Under the pieces are notes generated by a model. The model ran no database searches. It was given only the letters and a program-made list of their open reading frames with translations, and was not told where the DNA came from. A stretch of DNA of 64,000 nt, taken from assembly GCF_014212055.1 (NCBI RefSeq), contig NZ_JACJVO010000009.1, positions 434,001 through 498,000 of the forward strand. Reading direction: 5' to 3'. The translations under genes and the position numbers were made by a program. Origin of the DNA: Cohnella zeiphila (GTDB lineage Bacteria > Bacillota > Bacilli > Paenibacillales > Paenibacillaceae). Positions 7,816-16,271 of the stretch are shown one piece after another. Every line of letters starts with the position of its first letter. Position 1 is the first letter of the stretch.

Positions 7816-8610
7816 ATGCGATTGCGAAGCAGAAAAAATGCGGGAGAGAGTCTCGAAAAGAACGATCTGGTCGTGCTGGAGCCGGGCCGGTACCGGGGGC
7901 GTTGGCGGGAGCTGTTCGGCAACGACAATCCGATCCGCGTCGAGATCGGCATGGGCAAAGGCCAATTTATCAGCCGGATGAGCGCAAGCAATCCCGGGAT
8001 CAATTATCTAGGCATGGATATGTTCGACGAGCTGCTGCGAAAAGGAAGCGCCAAGGCGAAGCAGATTTGGCTGGAGAAGGGCTCGGACACGGTGCCGAAT
8101 CTGTTCCTCGTGCGCGGCAACGCGGAGCGGCTGGAAGAGATGTTCGCGCCCGGTGAACTGGACCGCATCTACTTGAACTTCAGCGATCCGTGGCCGAAGA
8201 GCAAGCATGCCAAGCGGAGGCTCACGCATTCCCGCTTTCTGGAGAAGTACAAGGAAGCGCTGAACGAGCGGGGAGAGATCCACTTCAAGACGGATTCGCT
8301 CAGCTTGTTCGAATTTTCGCTGAACAGCTTTTCCGACTCGCTGCTGCAGATGCGCAACATCTCGCTGGATTTGCATCGGAACGGGCTGCGCGACGATCTG
8401 GTCATGACCGAATACGAGACGAAGTTCGTCGAGCGGGGACAGCCGATCTACCGGCTGGAAGCGGTCATCGGCAGCGAGGCGATCGCGCGGCACCGCTCCG
8501 AAGTCGAAGGCAAGATGCGCTCGGCGGCGGCTCGCGAGGAAGCCCGGCAGCAGGCTGCGGCCGAAGCGGGCGAACAGGACGCCCTTTCGAGCGCAGAGAA
8601 TGCCGAATAA
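7816..8610 (+). CDS. trmB: tRNA (guanine-N7-)-methyltransferase TrmB
   Basis: 264 residues. TrmB methylates G46 of tRNA to m7G using SAM. Motifs: IRVEIGMGKGQFI (SAM site), NYLGMDMFDE, LNFSDPWPKSKHAKRRLTH (the hallmark catalytic block), and TDSLSLFEFSLNSF. Starts at ATG 7816 behind GGGGGATTAAG. The C-terminus is ~40-50 residues longer than in B. subtilis, an Ala/Glu-rich helical tail (residues ~230-264) that is probably a lineage-specific extension. Its own terminator follows at 8647. Confidence 0.96.
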   Translation: MRLRSRKNAGESLEKNDLVVLEPGRYRGRWRELFGNDNPIRVEIGMGKGQFISRMSASNPGINYLGMDMFDELLRKGSAKAKQIWLEKGSDTVPNLFLVRGNAERLEEMFAPGELDRIYLNFSDPWPKSKHAKRRLTHSRFLEKYKEALNERGEIHFKTDSLSLFEFSLNSFSDSLLQMRNISLDLHRNGLRDDLVMTEYETKFVERGQPIYRLEAVIGSEAIARHRSEVEGKMRSAAAREEARQQAAAEAGEQDALSSAENAE

Positions 8611-8646
8611 GATCGGACGCCCGATCGGGAATTTGATCCAAACCGA

Positions 8647-8676
8647 AACCGCCGGAGAGCTCCCGGCGGTTTTGTT
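8647..8676 (+). terminator. Rho-independent terminator of trmB
   Basis: ACCGCCGG (8648-8655) pairs with CCGGCGGT (8663-8670) across a 7-nt loop, followed by TTTGTT. Confidence 0.85.
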
Positions 8677-8788
8677 ATGCGGCGCTTTCTCGTTGCACCG
8701 ACGAAATTCCGCTCAAGAGAGCAGCCCAATTCCTCGTATCCGCCCGCTTCTTCACAAAGCTTTCTCAAATTTTTTTGGCCAAACCCGA
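8677..8788. other. Spacer without recognised gene
   Basis: Part of the ~300-bp gap between trmB and the HTH gene. Apart from the flanking terminator and the promoter/palindrome at 8789-8816 I see no coding potential or structured leader here. Confidence 0.5.
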
Positions 8789-8816
8789 TTGACGAACAGG
8801 TTCGTTCGCATATGAT
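8789..8816 (+). promoter_or_regulatory. Promoter with an internal perfect palindrome
   Basis: TTGACG (8789-8794), 16-bp spacer, TATGAT (8811-8816). ACGAAC-AG-GTTCGT (8792-8805) overlaps the -35 and spacer, the place expected for a repressor site, possibly that of the HTH protein encoded immediately downstream. Confidence 0.6.
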
Positions 8817-8911
8817 GGAATAGAGAGGGGAAACCCAAAAAACCCAAAAACCAAAAAAATGAAAATCCGGCGTCCCCGGATCAGCCGTTTCGAGAAGGAG
8901 GAGATAATCGC

Positions 8912-9595
8912 ATGCTGCTGACGAGGCGGCGAAAGCAGTTTCTTGGGCAGCTCGCCGAGTTATACGGCCAGCAGAACGAGCCGGTGCACTACGGAACATT
9001 GGCGGCCGCACTCGGCGTAAGCAAGTGGACCGCTTACGACATGCTGAAGGAGATCGAGAAGATGGGCTGCGCCGTCCGCAGCTATGCCGCCAACGGCGGG
9101 GAGACGGGCAGAACGCAAGTCCGGTTCGTGCCGACTCCGCTCGGTTACGAGCTGCTCGAAGCGGAACGGGAGGAAACGGCGGTCGATGCGGACGATTGGG
9201 AAGCGACCCGCGCCCGGCTGCTCGCGGCGCTCCGCGGCATCTCGTCCCGGAGAACGCTGACCGAACGGCTTCGCAAGCTCAAAGAGGAAGTTCGGCATGT
9301 CAAGCGGGGAATGGAAGTATGCGCATACAGCATCGGCGTGATGCTGATGTATTTGTACAAGACGGGCGGCAAGGCGGAGGAGTACGTCCGTCACCTCGTG
9401 TCCCGCGCGCCGACGGGAGAGATCGGGATGACGACGTTCGCGGGCGCGGTGCTCGGCACCGTCGCGCCGGAGTCGGCTCGCGAGATCGGCGCGGAGCTGG
9501 CCGAGCTCGCGGGGAAATATTTGCGATCCGTAACGGATTTGTCCGAGCGCGAGAAAGTTTTGCTTTCTGATTTTTTGCTTGAAGCGCTGGTTTAA
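8912..9595 (+). CDS. HTH-domain transcriptional regulator, uncharacterised
   Basis: 227 residues from ATG 8912, behind AAGGAGGAGA. The N-terminus is a winged-helix-like DNA-binding region: HYGTLAAALGVSKWTAYDML is a clear HTH, followed by a wing-like QVRFVPTPLGYELL. The C-terminal ~110 residues are helical with a hydrophobic patch (CAYSIGVMLMYLYK) and SREIGAELAELAGKYL-type helices that could be a ligand or dimer domain. It sits 119 bp ahead of a membrane fatty acid hydroxylase, so it may regulate lipid desaturation or hydroxylation. The family is not identified. Confidence 0.8.
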   Translation: MLLTRRRKQFLGQLAELYGQQNEPVHYGTLAAALGVSKWTAYDMLKEIEKMGCAVRSYAANGGETGRTQVRFVPTPLGYELLEAEREETAVDADDWEATRARLLAALRGISSRRTLTERLRKLKEEVRHVKRGMEVCAYSIGVMLMYLYKTGGKAEEYVRHLVSRAPTGEIGMTTFAGAVLGTVAPESAREIGAELAELAGKYLRSVTDLSEREKVLLSDFLLEALV

Positions 9596-9713
9596 CAAGC
9601 CGGTGAGCCGCAACATGAAGCGGCATCGCTTCCGACGGGGGAAGCGGTCCGCGCGCCATACACTGTCATTTTCACCGGAACACTTTATATCCGAGGACGG
9701 AGGCGTGATTTGC

Positions 9714-10298
9714 ATGGCTCGTTATTATCGCGAATTTTTTACCAATCCCATGATTGCGTTTATGGTGGCTTTGTTTGTCGTCGCCACGACGCTCGCCTGC
9801 GTCTTCTATGAAGGCGGACGCTCGGTCTGGGGGTTCGTCGCGGGCATGGCCGTCTATGCCCTGTTCGAATATTTGGTGCATCGCTTCCTTCTTCATGAAT
9901 TTCCCAAGATGGCTCCTGCGATGTACAAAGGCCATGTCGCCCATCACGATCATCCGAACGACCTGGAGCATCTGTTCAGCCCGCTTCGCTATGACGCAGC
10001 AACCCATACCGGATATTTTCTGGTTCTGTGGGCTCTGACGAGGGACTTAAAGCTCGTGGCCGCGATCATGGCGGGAACGGCGCTGTTCCAGCTTTATTAT
10101 CAATGGATGCATTACGTCGCCCATCGCCCGATCACCCCGATCACCCCGTGGGGGAGATGGATGCGCAAGAAGCATCTGCTTCATCACTTCATGGACGACC
10201 ACGCCTGGTACGGCGTCTCGCACCCCGCGCTGGATATCGTCATGGGCACGAACAAGCCGCAGCCGAAGAAGAAAAACACGAGTCAGCCGTCCGCCTAA
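9714..10298 (+). CDS. Sterol desaturase/fatty acid hydroxylase superfamily protein
   Basis: 194 residues from ATG 9714 (GGAGG upstream); the frame runs on upstream but without conserved sequence. Membrane di-iron enzyme: histidine clusters HRFLLHEF, HVAHHDHP, HYVAHRP and HLLHHF are in the order expected for the HxxxH/HxxHH family, with hydrophobic spans at about 12-30, 35-52 and 95-135. These proteins oxygenate lipids or carotenoids at the membrane. The preceding HTH gene is a candidate regulator. The exact substrate cannot be inferred. Confidence 0.88.
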   Translation: MARYYREFFTNPMIAFMVALFVVATTLACVFYEGGRSVWGFVAGMAVYALFEYLVHRFLLHEFPKMAPAMYKGHVAHHDHPNDLEHLFSPLRYDAATHTGYFLVLWALTRDLKLVAAIMAGTALFQLYYQWMHYVAHRPITPITPWGRWMRKKHLLHHFMDDHAWYGVSHPALDIVMGTNKPQPKKKNTSQPSA

Positions 10299-10366
10299 GA
10301 ATGGAGGCAGGGCGCTGAGCCTACACTAACGGAAATATTTCCGACACGCGAAGGAGCTGAAGGAAC

Positions 10367-10708
10367 ATGAAAGATTTGATCAGCAAGACGGTATCGCTCG
10401 GCCTCGGCATGGTAATCGCGGGCAAAGAGCAGGTGGAGAAGCTGGCGGACGAATGGGTCAAAAAAGGCGAGATGAGCCGCGAGGAATCGTTCGCGTTCCT
10501 GAACGACCTCCTTCGCAAGGGCGAGGAAGCGCAGCGCCGGCTGGAGACGATGGTGCAGGAGCGCGTCCAGGCCGTGATCGGCGACAAGAAATGGGCGACC
10601 CAAGCGGACGTGGAACGGATCGAACGCCGTCTCGACGAATTGATGAGCCGCCTGCCGAAACAGGAATTGCCGGTCGCAGCGGACGAGTCGGACCCGTCGC
10701 CTTCCTAA
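10367..10708 (+). CDS. Phasin/PhaF-like helical protein
   Basis: 113 residues from ATG 10367. Almost entirely amphipathic helix: a short hydrophobic start (LISKTVSLGLGMVIAGKEQ) then a long Lys/Glu/Arg coiled coil, ending in a Pro/Ser tail. The pattern matches small polyhydroxyalkanoate granule regulators (PhaF/PhaI-like, COG3937). It lies 42 bp ahead of the AarF kinase; this pair recurs in relatives from memory, suggesting a shared membrane/quinone or stress role rather than PHA storage as such. Confidence 0.7.
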   Translation: MKDLISKTVSLGLGMVIAGKEQVEKLADEWVKKGEMSREESFAFLNDLLRKGEEAQRRLETMVQERVQAVIGDKKWATQADVERIERRLDELMSRLPKQELPVAADESDPSPS

Positions 10709-10750
10709 GCTTGGCCGGATGGACGCTAGGCCGAGAAAGGGGAGGAAGGC

Positions 10751-12436
10751 GTGGGGAAAAGAATCCGCCATTTTCAGCGGTATCGGGAGATCGCTTCCGC
10801 GTTCGTCCGGTACGGCTTCGGCTACGTGGTCAAAGATTTAGGTTTGTCCGAATTTGTCCCGGTACCCTACCGGCCGCTCCGAGGCGACGATAAGCCGGAG
10901 TCCGATCGGCCCACCATCGCCGTCCGGCTGCGGATGTTTCTCGAAGAGCTGGGCCCTACCTTCGTCAAGCTGGGGCAGCTTGCCAGCACGCGGGCCGATC
11001 TGATGCCGCCCGAGCTGACCCGCGAATTGCAGCGGCTGCAGGACGACGTGCCGCCTTTTCCGTTCGCGGACGTGGCGAGAATCGTCGAGGAACAGCTCGG
11101 CGCGCCGATCGACCAGCTCTTCCGGGAATTCGACGAATTCCCGGTCGCGGCCGCCTCGATCGGCCAGGTGCATTACGCTTCGCTTCCTACGGGCGTACAA
11201 GTGGCGGTCAAAGTGCAGCGCCCGCAAATCCGGCAGGTGGTGCAGACCGACCTGGAAATTCTGGCCGAGCTGTCGGCGATGGCCGAGAAGCGGCTGGAAT
11301 GGGCGAGGCGCTACCGTCTCGGCGAGATGACGCGGGAGCTCGGCGCGGCGCTGCTTGGCGAGCTGGACTACGACAGGGAGCGCCGGAACGCGGAGAAGTT
11401 CGCCGTGCTCAGCGAGTCGCTTCCTTACATACGCATTCCGGCCGTGTACCGCCACCTGTCGTCGGATCGGGTGCTGACCATGGAGCGGGTGGAAGGCATC
11501 AAGCTGACCGATCGGGAAAAGCTGGACGAAGCCGGCTACGATCGCCGCGAGCTGGCCGGCAAATTCGCGACCGCGATCTTCCATCAGGTGCTGATCGACG
11601 GCTTCTTTCACGGCGATCCCCATCCGGGCAACGTGCTGGCGCTGCCGGAAGGGCGGATCGCCCTGCTGGACTTCGGGATGGTCGGCAAGCTGCGGCCGGA
11701 GACGAAGGTGCACTTCGCTTCGCTGATCATCGCGCTCCGGGGTCAGAGTACGGACGGGGTGATCCGGGCGGTCGAGAGGCTCGGCATGATTCCCGAGAAT
11801 GCGGACCGGCATTCGCTCAGGGCCGACGTGGATGAACTGAGGGAGCTGTACTACAACGTCCCGCTGAGCGAGATCAGCTTGGGCGATTCGATCAACCGGC
11901 TGTTCGGACTGGCCCAGCGGCACTCCATCCGCATTCCTTCGGAGATGACGCTGCTCGGCAAGACGCTGCTGACGACCGAAGGCGTCGTCTCGTCGCTCGA
12001 TCCGACTTTCAGCGTCATCAAGGTAGCGGAGCCGTTCGGCCGGCAGCTTCTGCTGGACAGGCTCAGCCCCGGCAAATGGCTGAACCGGCTGAGCCGGCAA
12101 TTGCCGGAATATGTCGAATGGTTCGGCGAAGCGCCGGGCAAGCTGCGGGAGCTGCTGACGCTCGCGAAGCAAGGCAAGATCAAGCTGGAGCTGTCCATCC
12201 CGGCGTCGGAGACGGACAAGTTCGCGAGGAAGCTCGACCGGATCGGCAACCGTCTCTCCTTCAGCATCGTGCTGCTGGCGTTCAGCATCATGATGGTCGG
12301 GCTGATCATCGGCTCGTCCATCAGCCATCAGCATACGATGCTGTGGCGCATTCCCGCCATCGAGATCGGATTCGCCGTCGCCGGCGCGATGTTCCTCTGG
12401 CTGATTTACTCGATCTTTCGTTCGGGGAGATTTTAG
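10751..12436 (+). CDS. AarF/ABC1/UbiB family atypical kinase
   Basis: 561 residues from GTG 10751, with GGAGG at 10741-10745. UbiB fold marks: KLGQLASTRADLMP (the KxGQ motif), AAASIGQVHYA (Ala-rich loop replacing the Gly loop), VAVKVQRP (ATP Lys), DGFFHGDPHPGNVL (catalytic loop) and LLDFGMVG (metal Asp). Two C-terminal membrane spans (FSIVLLAFSIMMVGLIIGSS; IGFAVAGAMFLWLIYSIF). In other bacteria the family supports quinone synthesis or lipid homeostasis through an ATPase activity. The window also encodes two menaquinone enzymes, but far away. The last 4 bp overlap the convergent PAP2 gene. Confidence 0.95.
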   Translation: MGKRIRHFQRYREIASAFVRYGFGYVVKDLGLSEFVPVPYRPLRGDDKPESDRPTIAVRLRMFLEELGPTFVKLGQLASTRADLMPPELTRELQRLQDDVPPFPFADVARIVEEQLGAPIDQLFREFDEFPVAAASIGQVHYASLPTGVQVAVKVQRPQIRQVVQTDLEILAELSAMAEKRLEWARRYRLGEMTRELGAALLGELDYDRERRNAEKFAVLSESLPYIRIPAVYRHLSSDRVLTMERVEGIKLTDREKLDEAGYDRRELAGKFATAIFHQVLIDGFFHGDPHPGNVLALPEGRIALLDFGMVGKLRPETKVHFASLIIALRGQSTDGVIRAVERLGMIPENADRHSLRADVDELRELYYNVPLSEISLGDSINRLFGLAQRHSIRIPSEMTLLGKTLLTTEGVVSSLDPTFSVIKVAEPFGRQLLLDRLSPGKWLNRLSRQLPEYVEWFGEAPGKLRELLTLAKQGKIKLELSIPASETDKFARKLDRIGNRLSFSIVLLAFSIMMVGLIIGSSISHQHTMLWRIPAIEIGFAVAGAMFLWLIYSIFRSGRF

Positions 12437-12969
12437 AGAGGAAGAGAAAGCCAGAGGGGAACGAGCAGGGCGGCGGAGCAGCCGAGCAGCGCGCCGGCGA
12501 TCGTATCGCTCGGATAGTGCTGGCCGAAATAAACGCGGGAAAGCGCTACTCCGACGGCGATCGGCAGCAGCAGCGGGATGAGCATCGGGGCGGCCGCCAT
12601 CCACGGCGTCAGCATGGCGAAGGCCGCGGTCGTATGGCCGGACGGGAACGACGGATCCTTCAGCGGTTTACGGCACGTGTTTGCTTGCGGATATTTCTGA
12701 TAGGGCCGGCGGCGCGGGGCGCCCCGCTTGGCCAGCGCAACCGGCAGATGGCTCAGCGCGACGGCGGCGAGCCCCTGCCAGCCGGCCGCGCGCCACGGAC
12801 CGGATGCGAGCAGTCCGGCCGCCAGCGAGAAGCCGAGGCAGAACGTCGCCCCTCCGAGCAGCGTCAGAATCCGGAACAGCCGGTCCCACAAGTCCCGGTT
12901 CCACTTCGTGTTCACGTGCATGAACAGAGGCATTTCCACGCGCTCCAACAGCCGGTACAATCTCTCCAT
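12433..12969 (-). CDS. PAP2-family membrane phosphatase
   Basis: 178 residues from ATG 12969 (GGAG seven bases upstream); a longer frame to 13137 has no support. Acid phosphatase signature in three blocks: KRGAPRRRPYQ (KxxxxxxRP-type), PSFPSGHTTAAF, and SRVYFGQHYPSD. About five membrane spans. Likely acts on a lipid pyrophosphate (undecaprenyl-PP or phosphatidate type) at the outer membrane face; which one cannot be told from sequence. It converges on AarF and is divergent from the glycosyltransferase at 13183. Confidence 0.9.
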   Translation of the reverse strand: MERLYRLLERVEMPLFMHVNTKWNRDLWDRLFRILTLLGGATFCLGFSLAAGLLASGPWRAAGWQGLAAVALSHLPVALAKRGAPRRRPYQKYPQANTCRKPLKDPSFPSGHTTAAFAMLTPWMAAAPMLIPLLLPIAVGVALSRVYFGQHYPSDTIAGALLGCSAALLVPLWLSLPL

Positions 12970-13182
12970 GACGAGTCTCCTCTCCGGTGCATCTTGCCCA
13001 AGCCTCCCTTCTAGGATATCACTCATTTGTATCGCCAGCATGAACGGAAACGAAAACGCGCGTAAAACCTTCTTAAGTCCCAAAAAAACGGACAAGCGGG
13101 GCCCCGCGATTTGACATTCGCTTGATTTTCCGATCATTTCCCTCCTTTATGATGAAGGCAAATCAGAAGGAGGCGAAGCGAT

Positions 13183-14364
13183 ATGAGCTCGACGATGCGT
13201 TTGGCTCTGTTCACCGACACGTACGCTCCGGAGATTAACGGCGTGGCCAAGACGCTGGAGCGCTGGGTCGGCTATTTGCGTCGGAACGGCATTGCCTGTC
13301 AGGTGTTTGCTCCCGCAAGGCCCAAGGGAGAGGCGATCGTCTCGGAGGAGGCCGAGCGTCTCGCCAGCTTTCGCTTCTTCCTCTATCCCGAGCTCAGGGT
13401 CGCGGTGCCGGTCTCGTTCGCGGCGGAGCGCGAGCTGCTTCGCTTCCGGCCGACGGCCGTTCACGTGGCGACGCCGTTCGGAACCGGCCTGACCGGCCGC
13501 CGCCTCGCCTTGAAGCACGGCATTCCGCTGGTCGCGTCTCACCATACGCATTTCGTGCGCTATTTGCCGTTTTACAATTTGCAATGGATGGGTAAACTTC
13601 TATGGAGCTACCTGCATTGGTTCCATCGTCCTTGCCGCCGGATCTACGTTCCGTCCCGCTCCGTGCAGGAGGAGTGCGGACGCGACGGCTGGCGGGGGCT
13701 CGAGGTGTGGAGCCGGGCGGTCGATACCGGCTTGTTCCACCCGTTCGTCGAACGGGAACGATTCTTGTCGGAAGCCGGCGTTCCCGCCTCCCGATTCGTT
13801 CTGCTGTACGCGGGCCGGCTTGCGCCCGAGAAGCGGACGGGACTCGCGGTGGAGGCGTTGCGCCGCTTCGTCCGGGATTCCGGCGCCGACGCGGAGCTCG
13901 TGTTCGCCGGAGACGGACCGACGGCAGGCGCGCTGCATGCGCTGGCCGACAAGCACGGCGTGCGCGCCCGATTCCTCGGCGCGGTGCCGCAGCCCGAACT
14001 GCAGCGCTGGATGGCCGCTTCCGATGCGCTGCTGTTTCCGTCGCCGACCGAGACGTTCGGCAACGTCGTGCTGGAGGCGATGGCGTGCGGCTTGCCCGTC
14101 ATCGGAGCGGACGCCGGCGCCGTGCCCGACACGGTGCGGGACGGCGCGACGGGGCTGCTCTGCCGGGAGGACGACGCCGACGCCTTCGCGGCCGCCATCG
14201 CGCGGCTGCACGCCGACGACGGCCTCCGTTCCCGCCTCTCGGCGGCGGCTCTCGCGGACGCCCGGTCTCGCTCGTGGGACGACGTGTTCGGACGGCTGCT
14301 CGCCAGCATCCGCGAGTCGTCGGACGACGCGGGACCTAGCGGCAGGGAAGATGCCGTCGTGTGA
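13183..14364 (+). CDS. GT4-family glycosyltransferase
   Basis: 393 residues from ATG 13183 behind AGAAGGAGG. GT-B fold: N-terminal LFTDTYAPEINGVAKTLE acceptor segment, middle LLYAGRLAPEKRTGLAVEAL, C-terminal FPSPTETFGNVVLEAMACGLPVI with the E-x7-E nucleotide-sugar motif. The opening DTYxPxxNGV is shared with mannosyl/glucosyl transferases acting on glycolipids (MgtA, GtfA-like). Membrane-peripheral; the sugar and acceptor are unknown. Divergent from the PAP2 gene; the next rightward gene is another glycosyltransferase, so an envelope glycan or glycolipid role is reasonable. Confidence 0.92.
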   Translation: MSSTMRLALFTDTYAPEINGVAKTLERWVGYLRRNGIACQVFAPARPKGEAIVSEEAERLASFRFFLYPELRVAVPVSFAAERELLRFRPTAVHVATPFGTGLTGRRLALKHGIPLVASHHTHFVRYLPFYNLQWMGKLLWSYLHWFHRPCRRIYVPSRSVQEECGRDGWRGLEVWSRAVDTGLFHPFVERERFLSEAGVPASRFVLLYAGRLAPEKRTGLAVEALRRFVRDSGADAELVFAGDGPTAGALHALADKHGVRARFLGAVPQPELQRWMAASDALLFPSPTETFGNVVLEAMACGLPVIGADAGAVPDTVRDGATGLLCREDDADAFAAAIARLHADDGLRSRLSAAALADARSRSWDDVFGRLLASIRESSDDAGPSGREDAVV

Positions 14365-14677
14365 ACCGGAGCTTTGCCCGCAAGCCGGGACTGAGGTCTT
14401 GGAAACGGAGCGAGGCGAAGCGCGCTCCCCGTCCCGCCCAGCAAATCGCATCCAGGAGCCGGTCAGCTTCCCGGAAGGGAACCACGCCGCCCATAGGAAC
14501 GAATTCGGCTGCAGAAGACTTTTGACAAAGCGATGTGGAACAAAGACAATCGATTCAGCGTCTAAACAGAGAGAGAGAAAAAACGCAATTAAAAAAAAGC
14601 CGGGCGAACGACTCCGCCAAACAGAGAGGGAGCGCGCACCGAGCCAAGAAAATGGGGTTTAGGGGGTACAACTGAAT
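14365..14677. other. 313-bp spacer between two glycosyltransferase genes
   Basis: No gene found. It contains a consensus promoter at 14522-14550 and then ~130 nt of A-rich untranslated leader with several AAAA and GAGAGA runs. No terminator with a U-tract is evident after the first gene. Confidence 0.5.
14522..14550 (+). promoter_or_regulatory. Candidate sigma-A promoter of the GT2 gene
   Basis: TTGACA (14522-14527), 17-bp spacer, GACAAT (14545-14550). It gives a leader of ~120 nt before ATG 14678. Confidence 0.55.
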
Positions 14678-15916
14678 ATGTTGAACGATTTGCTGCTGGC
14701 TTTTCAGGTGTTGTTTTTCCTGATCGGCGCTTACCAGGTGTTTTTATCTTTTTTCGGCTGGTATCGCAAAAAGGAAAGGATCGTCCACGAGCCCACGAAG
14801 TCTTTCGCTCTTCTTGTGGCCGCCCACAATGAAGAAGCCGTCATCGGGGCACTGCTGGATAACCTGCTTAAGCTGAAGTACCCGCGCGAGCTCTATGATG
14901 TGTTCGTCATCTGCGACAACTGTACGGACGGCACCGCCGATATCGTACGAAGCTACCCGGGCGTCTACGCCTGCGAGCGCACGAATCCGAACGAGCGGGG
15001 CAAAGGCTTCGCGATCGAATGGATGCTGCGGGAGCTGTGGAAGCGGCCGAAGAGCTACGACGCGGTCGTCATGTTCGACGCCGACAACCTGGTGGCGACC
15101 GACTTCCTCCAGTACATGAACGAGGATCTTCTCGCCGGTCACCGCGTCATCCAGGGCTACCTGGATACGAAGAACCCGCACGACTCCTGGGTCAGCGCCG
15201 CCAACGGAATCAACTATTGGTTCTGCAACCGGCTGTGGCAGCTTCCGCGCTACAACCTGGGATTGTCCAACTTCCTCGGCGGCACCGGCATGTGCTTCGA
15301 GTCCAAGCTTCTCAAGGAGATGGGCTGGGGCGCGACGAGCCTGGTGGAGGATCTGGAGTTTACGATCCGCTGCATTCAGCGGAACATCTATCCGAAGTTC
15401 AACTTCGACGCGCGCGTGTACGACGAGAAGCCGATTACGTTCCGGGCTTCGGCCCGCCAGCGGCTGCGCTGGATGCAAGGGCACTTCGAGATCGCCCGCC
15501 GCTACATGTTCCCGACGCTCTGGCAAGGAATCAAGGAGCGTTCCTGGACGAAGATCGATGCCGCATTTTACATTTTCAACGCTTATAATTTTCTGATCGG
15601 CTTTACGCTGACCGCGACGCTCTGGTTCGATCTGCTGCTCCCCGGCGAGAAGCATTTCGATTCGATCTACTCGATCTTCCCGAGCTGGATGGCCGTGCCG
15701 GTCGCGCTGTATATTTACTTCCAATGCCCGCTGGCGATGATCCTGGAGAAGGTCAATTGGAGAAGCTACGTCCGGTTGATCACCTTCCCGATCTTCTTCG
15801 TCTCGTGGTGGCCGATCACGTTCTGGGCGTTCTTTACGCAGAACAACAAGACGTGGAGCCATACGGAGCACACCCGCGTGCTGCGGCTGGAGGAAGTGCA
15901 AGGCAAGCAGATGTAA
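14678..15916 (+). CDS. Membrane GT2-family processive-type glycosyltransferase
   Basis: 412 residues. TM helix 1 (about 4-24) precedes a cytosolic GT-A domain: LLVAAHNEEAVIGALLDNL, VICDNCTDGTADI, FDADN (DxD), SLVEDLEFTIR (catalytic ED) and RQRLRWMQGH (the Q/RxxRW motif of processive enzymes). Three or four TM helices follow. The order is that of hyaluronan/cellulose/poly-GlcNAc synthase relatives. It probably extends or exports an extracellular polysaccharide or glycolipid; the product is unknown. It is monocistronic: own promoter and terminator. Confidence 0.92.
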   Translation: MLNDLLLAFQVLFFLIGAYQVFLSFFGWYRKKERIVHEPTKSFALLVAAHNEEAVIGALLDNLLKLKYPRELYDVFVICDNCTDGTADIVRSYPGVYACERTNPNERGKGFAIEWMLRELWKRPKSYDAVVMFDADNLVATDFLQYMNEDLLAGHRVIQGYLDTKNPHDSWVSAANGINYWFCNRLWQLPRYNLGLSNFLGGTGMCFESKLLKEMGWGATSLVEDLEFTIRCIQRNIYPKFNFDARVYDEKPITFRASARQRLRWMQGHFEIARRYMFPTLWQGIKERSWTKIDAAFYIFNAYNFLIGFTLTATLWFDLLLPGEKHFDSIYSIFPSWMAVPVALYIYFQCPLAMILEKVNWRSYVRLITFPIFFVSWWPITFWAFFTQNNKTWSHTEHTRVLRLEEVQGKQM

Positions 15917-15976
15917 GGCAGGCCGGACGGACAGGCTCCGAATCGGAAGGGCCGGTCGGCATACGAGGTCGAACGC

Positions 15977-16005
15977 GGCGGTCCCCGGACTGCCGCCTTT
16001 TTTTT
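15977..16005 (+). terminator. Rho-independent terminator of the GT2 gene
   Basis: GGCGGTCC (15977-15984) pairs with GGACtGCCGCC (15987-15997, one bulge) and is followed by eight T. Confidence 0.85.
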
Positions 16006-16031
16006 GAATTCGGGCGGGGTCGGGCTCCCCG

Positions 16032-16060
16032 TTGACACGTCCCGGCGGGCGTGATATAGT
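16032..16060 (+). promoter_or_regulatory. Promoter of the infC-rpmI-rplT operon
   Basis: TTGACA (16032-16037), exactly 17 bp, TATAGT (16055-16060): a near-consensus sigma-A promoter, as expected for a ribosomal operon. Confidence 0.85.
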
Positions 16061-16065
16061 AATCG

Positions 16066-16260
16066 AGTGACTGTTTGAATCAGCACGCTTTAAGAAGAAG
16101 CACCCGCTTCTCACCTGACCGGCGCCGGCCGGCTGGTACGGCGTAGCTTTCGTCAGGCGGCGAACGGTTTTCCGTTCGCGGCGCTATCCACGTTAGCGAC
16201 GGAATGCGGGTCTTCGGGCCCGCATTTTTTGTTTGTGTCAGAGGCAGCTCAGTCCTTTAT
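16066..16260 (+). ncRNA. L20 leader (autoregulatory 5' UTR)
   Basis: A ~195-nt GC-structured leader runs from the promoter to infC and ends in a terminator hairpin (16203-16230: AATGCGGG pairing with CCCGCATT, then TTTTTT). This matches the Firmicute L20 leader, where excess ribosomal protein L20 binds the leader and favours premature termination. The call comes from position in front of infC-rpmI-rplT and the attenuator; I did not match the L20-binding pseudoknot residue by residue. Confidence 0.8.
16203..16230 (+). terminator. Attenuator hairpin of the L20 leader
   Basis: 8-bp stem 16203-16210 with 16219-16226, 8-nt loop, run of six T (16225-16230) only ~40 nt before the infC start codon. 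Confidence 0.85.
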
Positions 16261-16271
16261 GGAGGTGGAAC

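Noticed and set aside
8792..8805. LexA box
   Set aside because: Firmicute LexA sites are CGAAC-N4-GTTCG; here the half-sites are only 2 bp apart and no SOS gene follows.
10838..12604. 588-residue minus-strand frame opposite the AarF kinase
   Set aside because: Complement of a well-conserved kinase; composition (Arg/Gln/His-rich) is that of an antisense shadow in GC-rich DNA.
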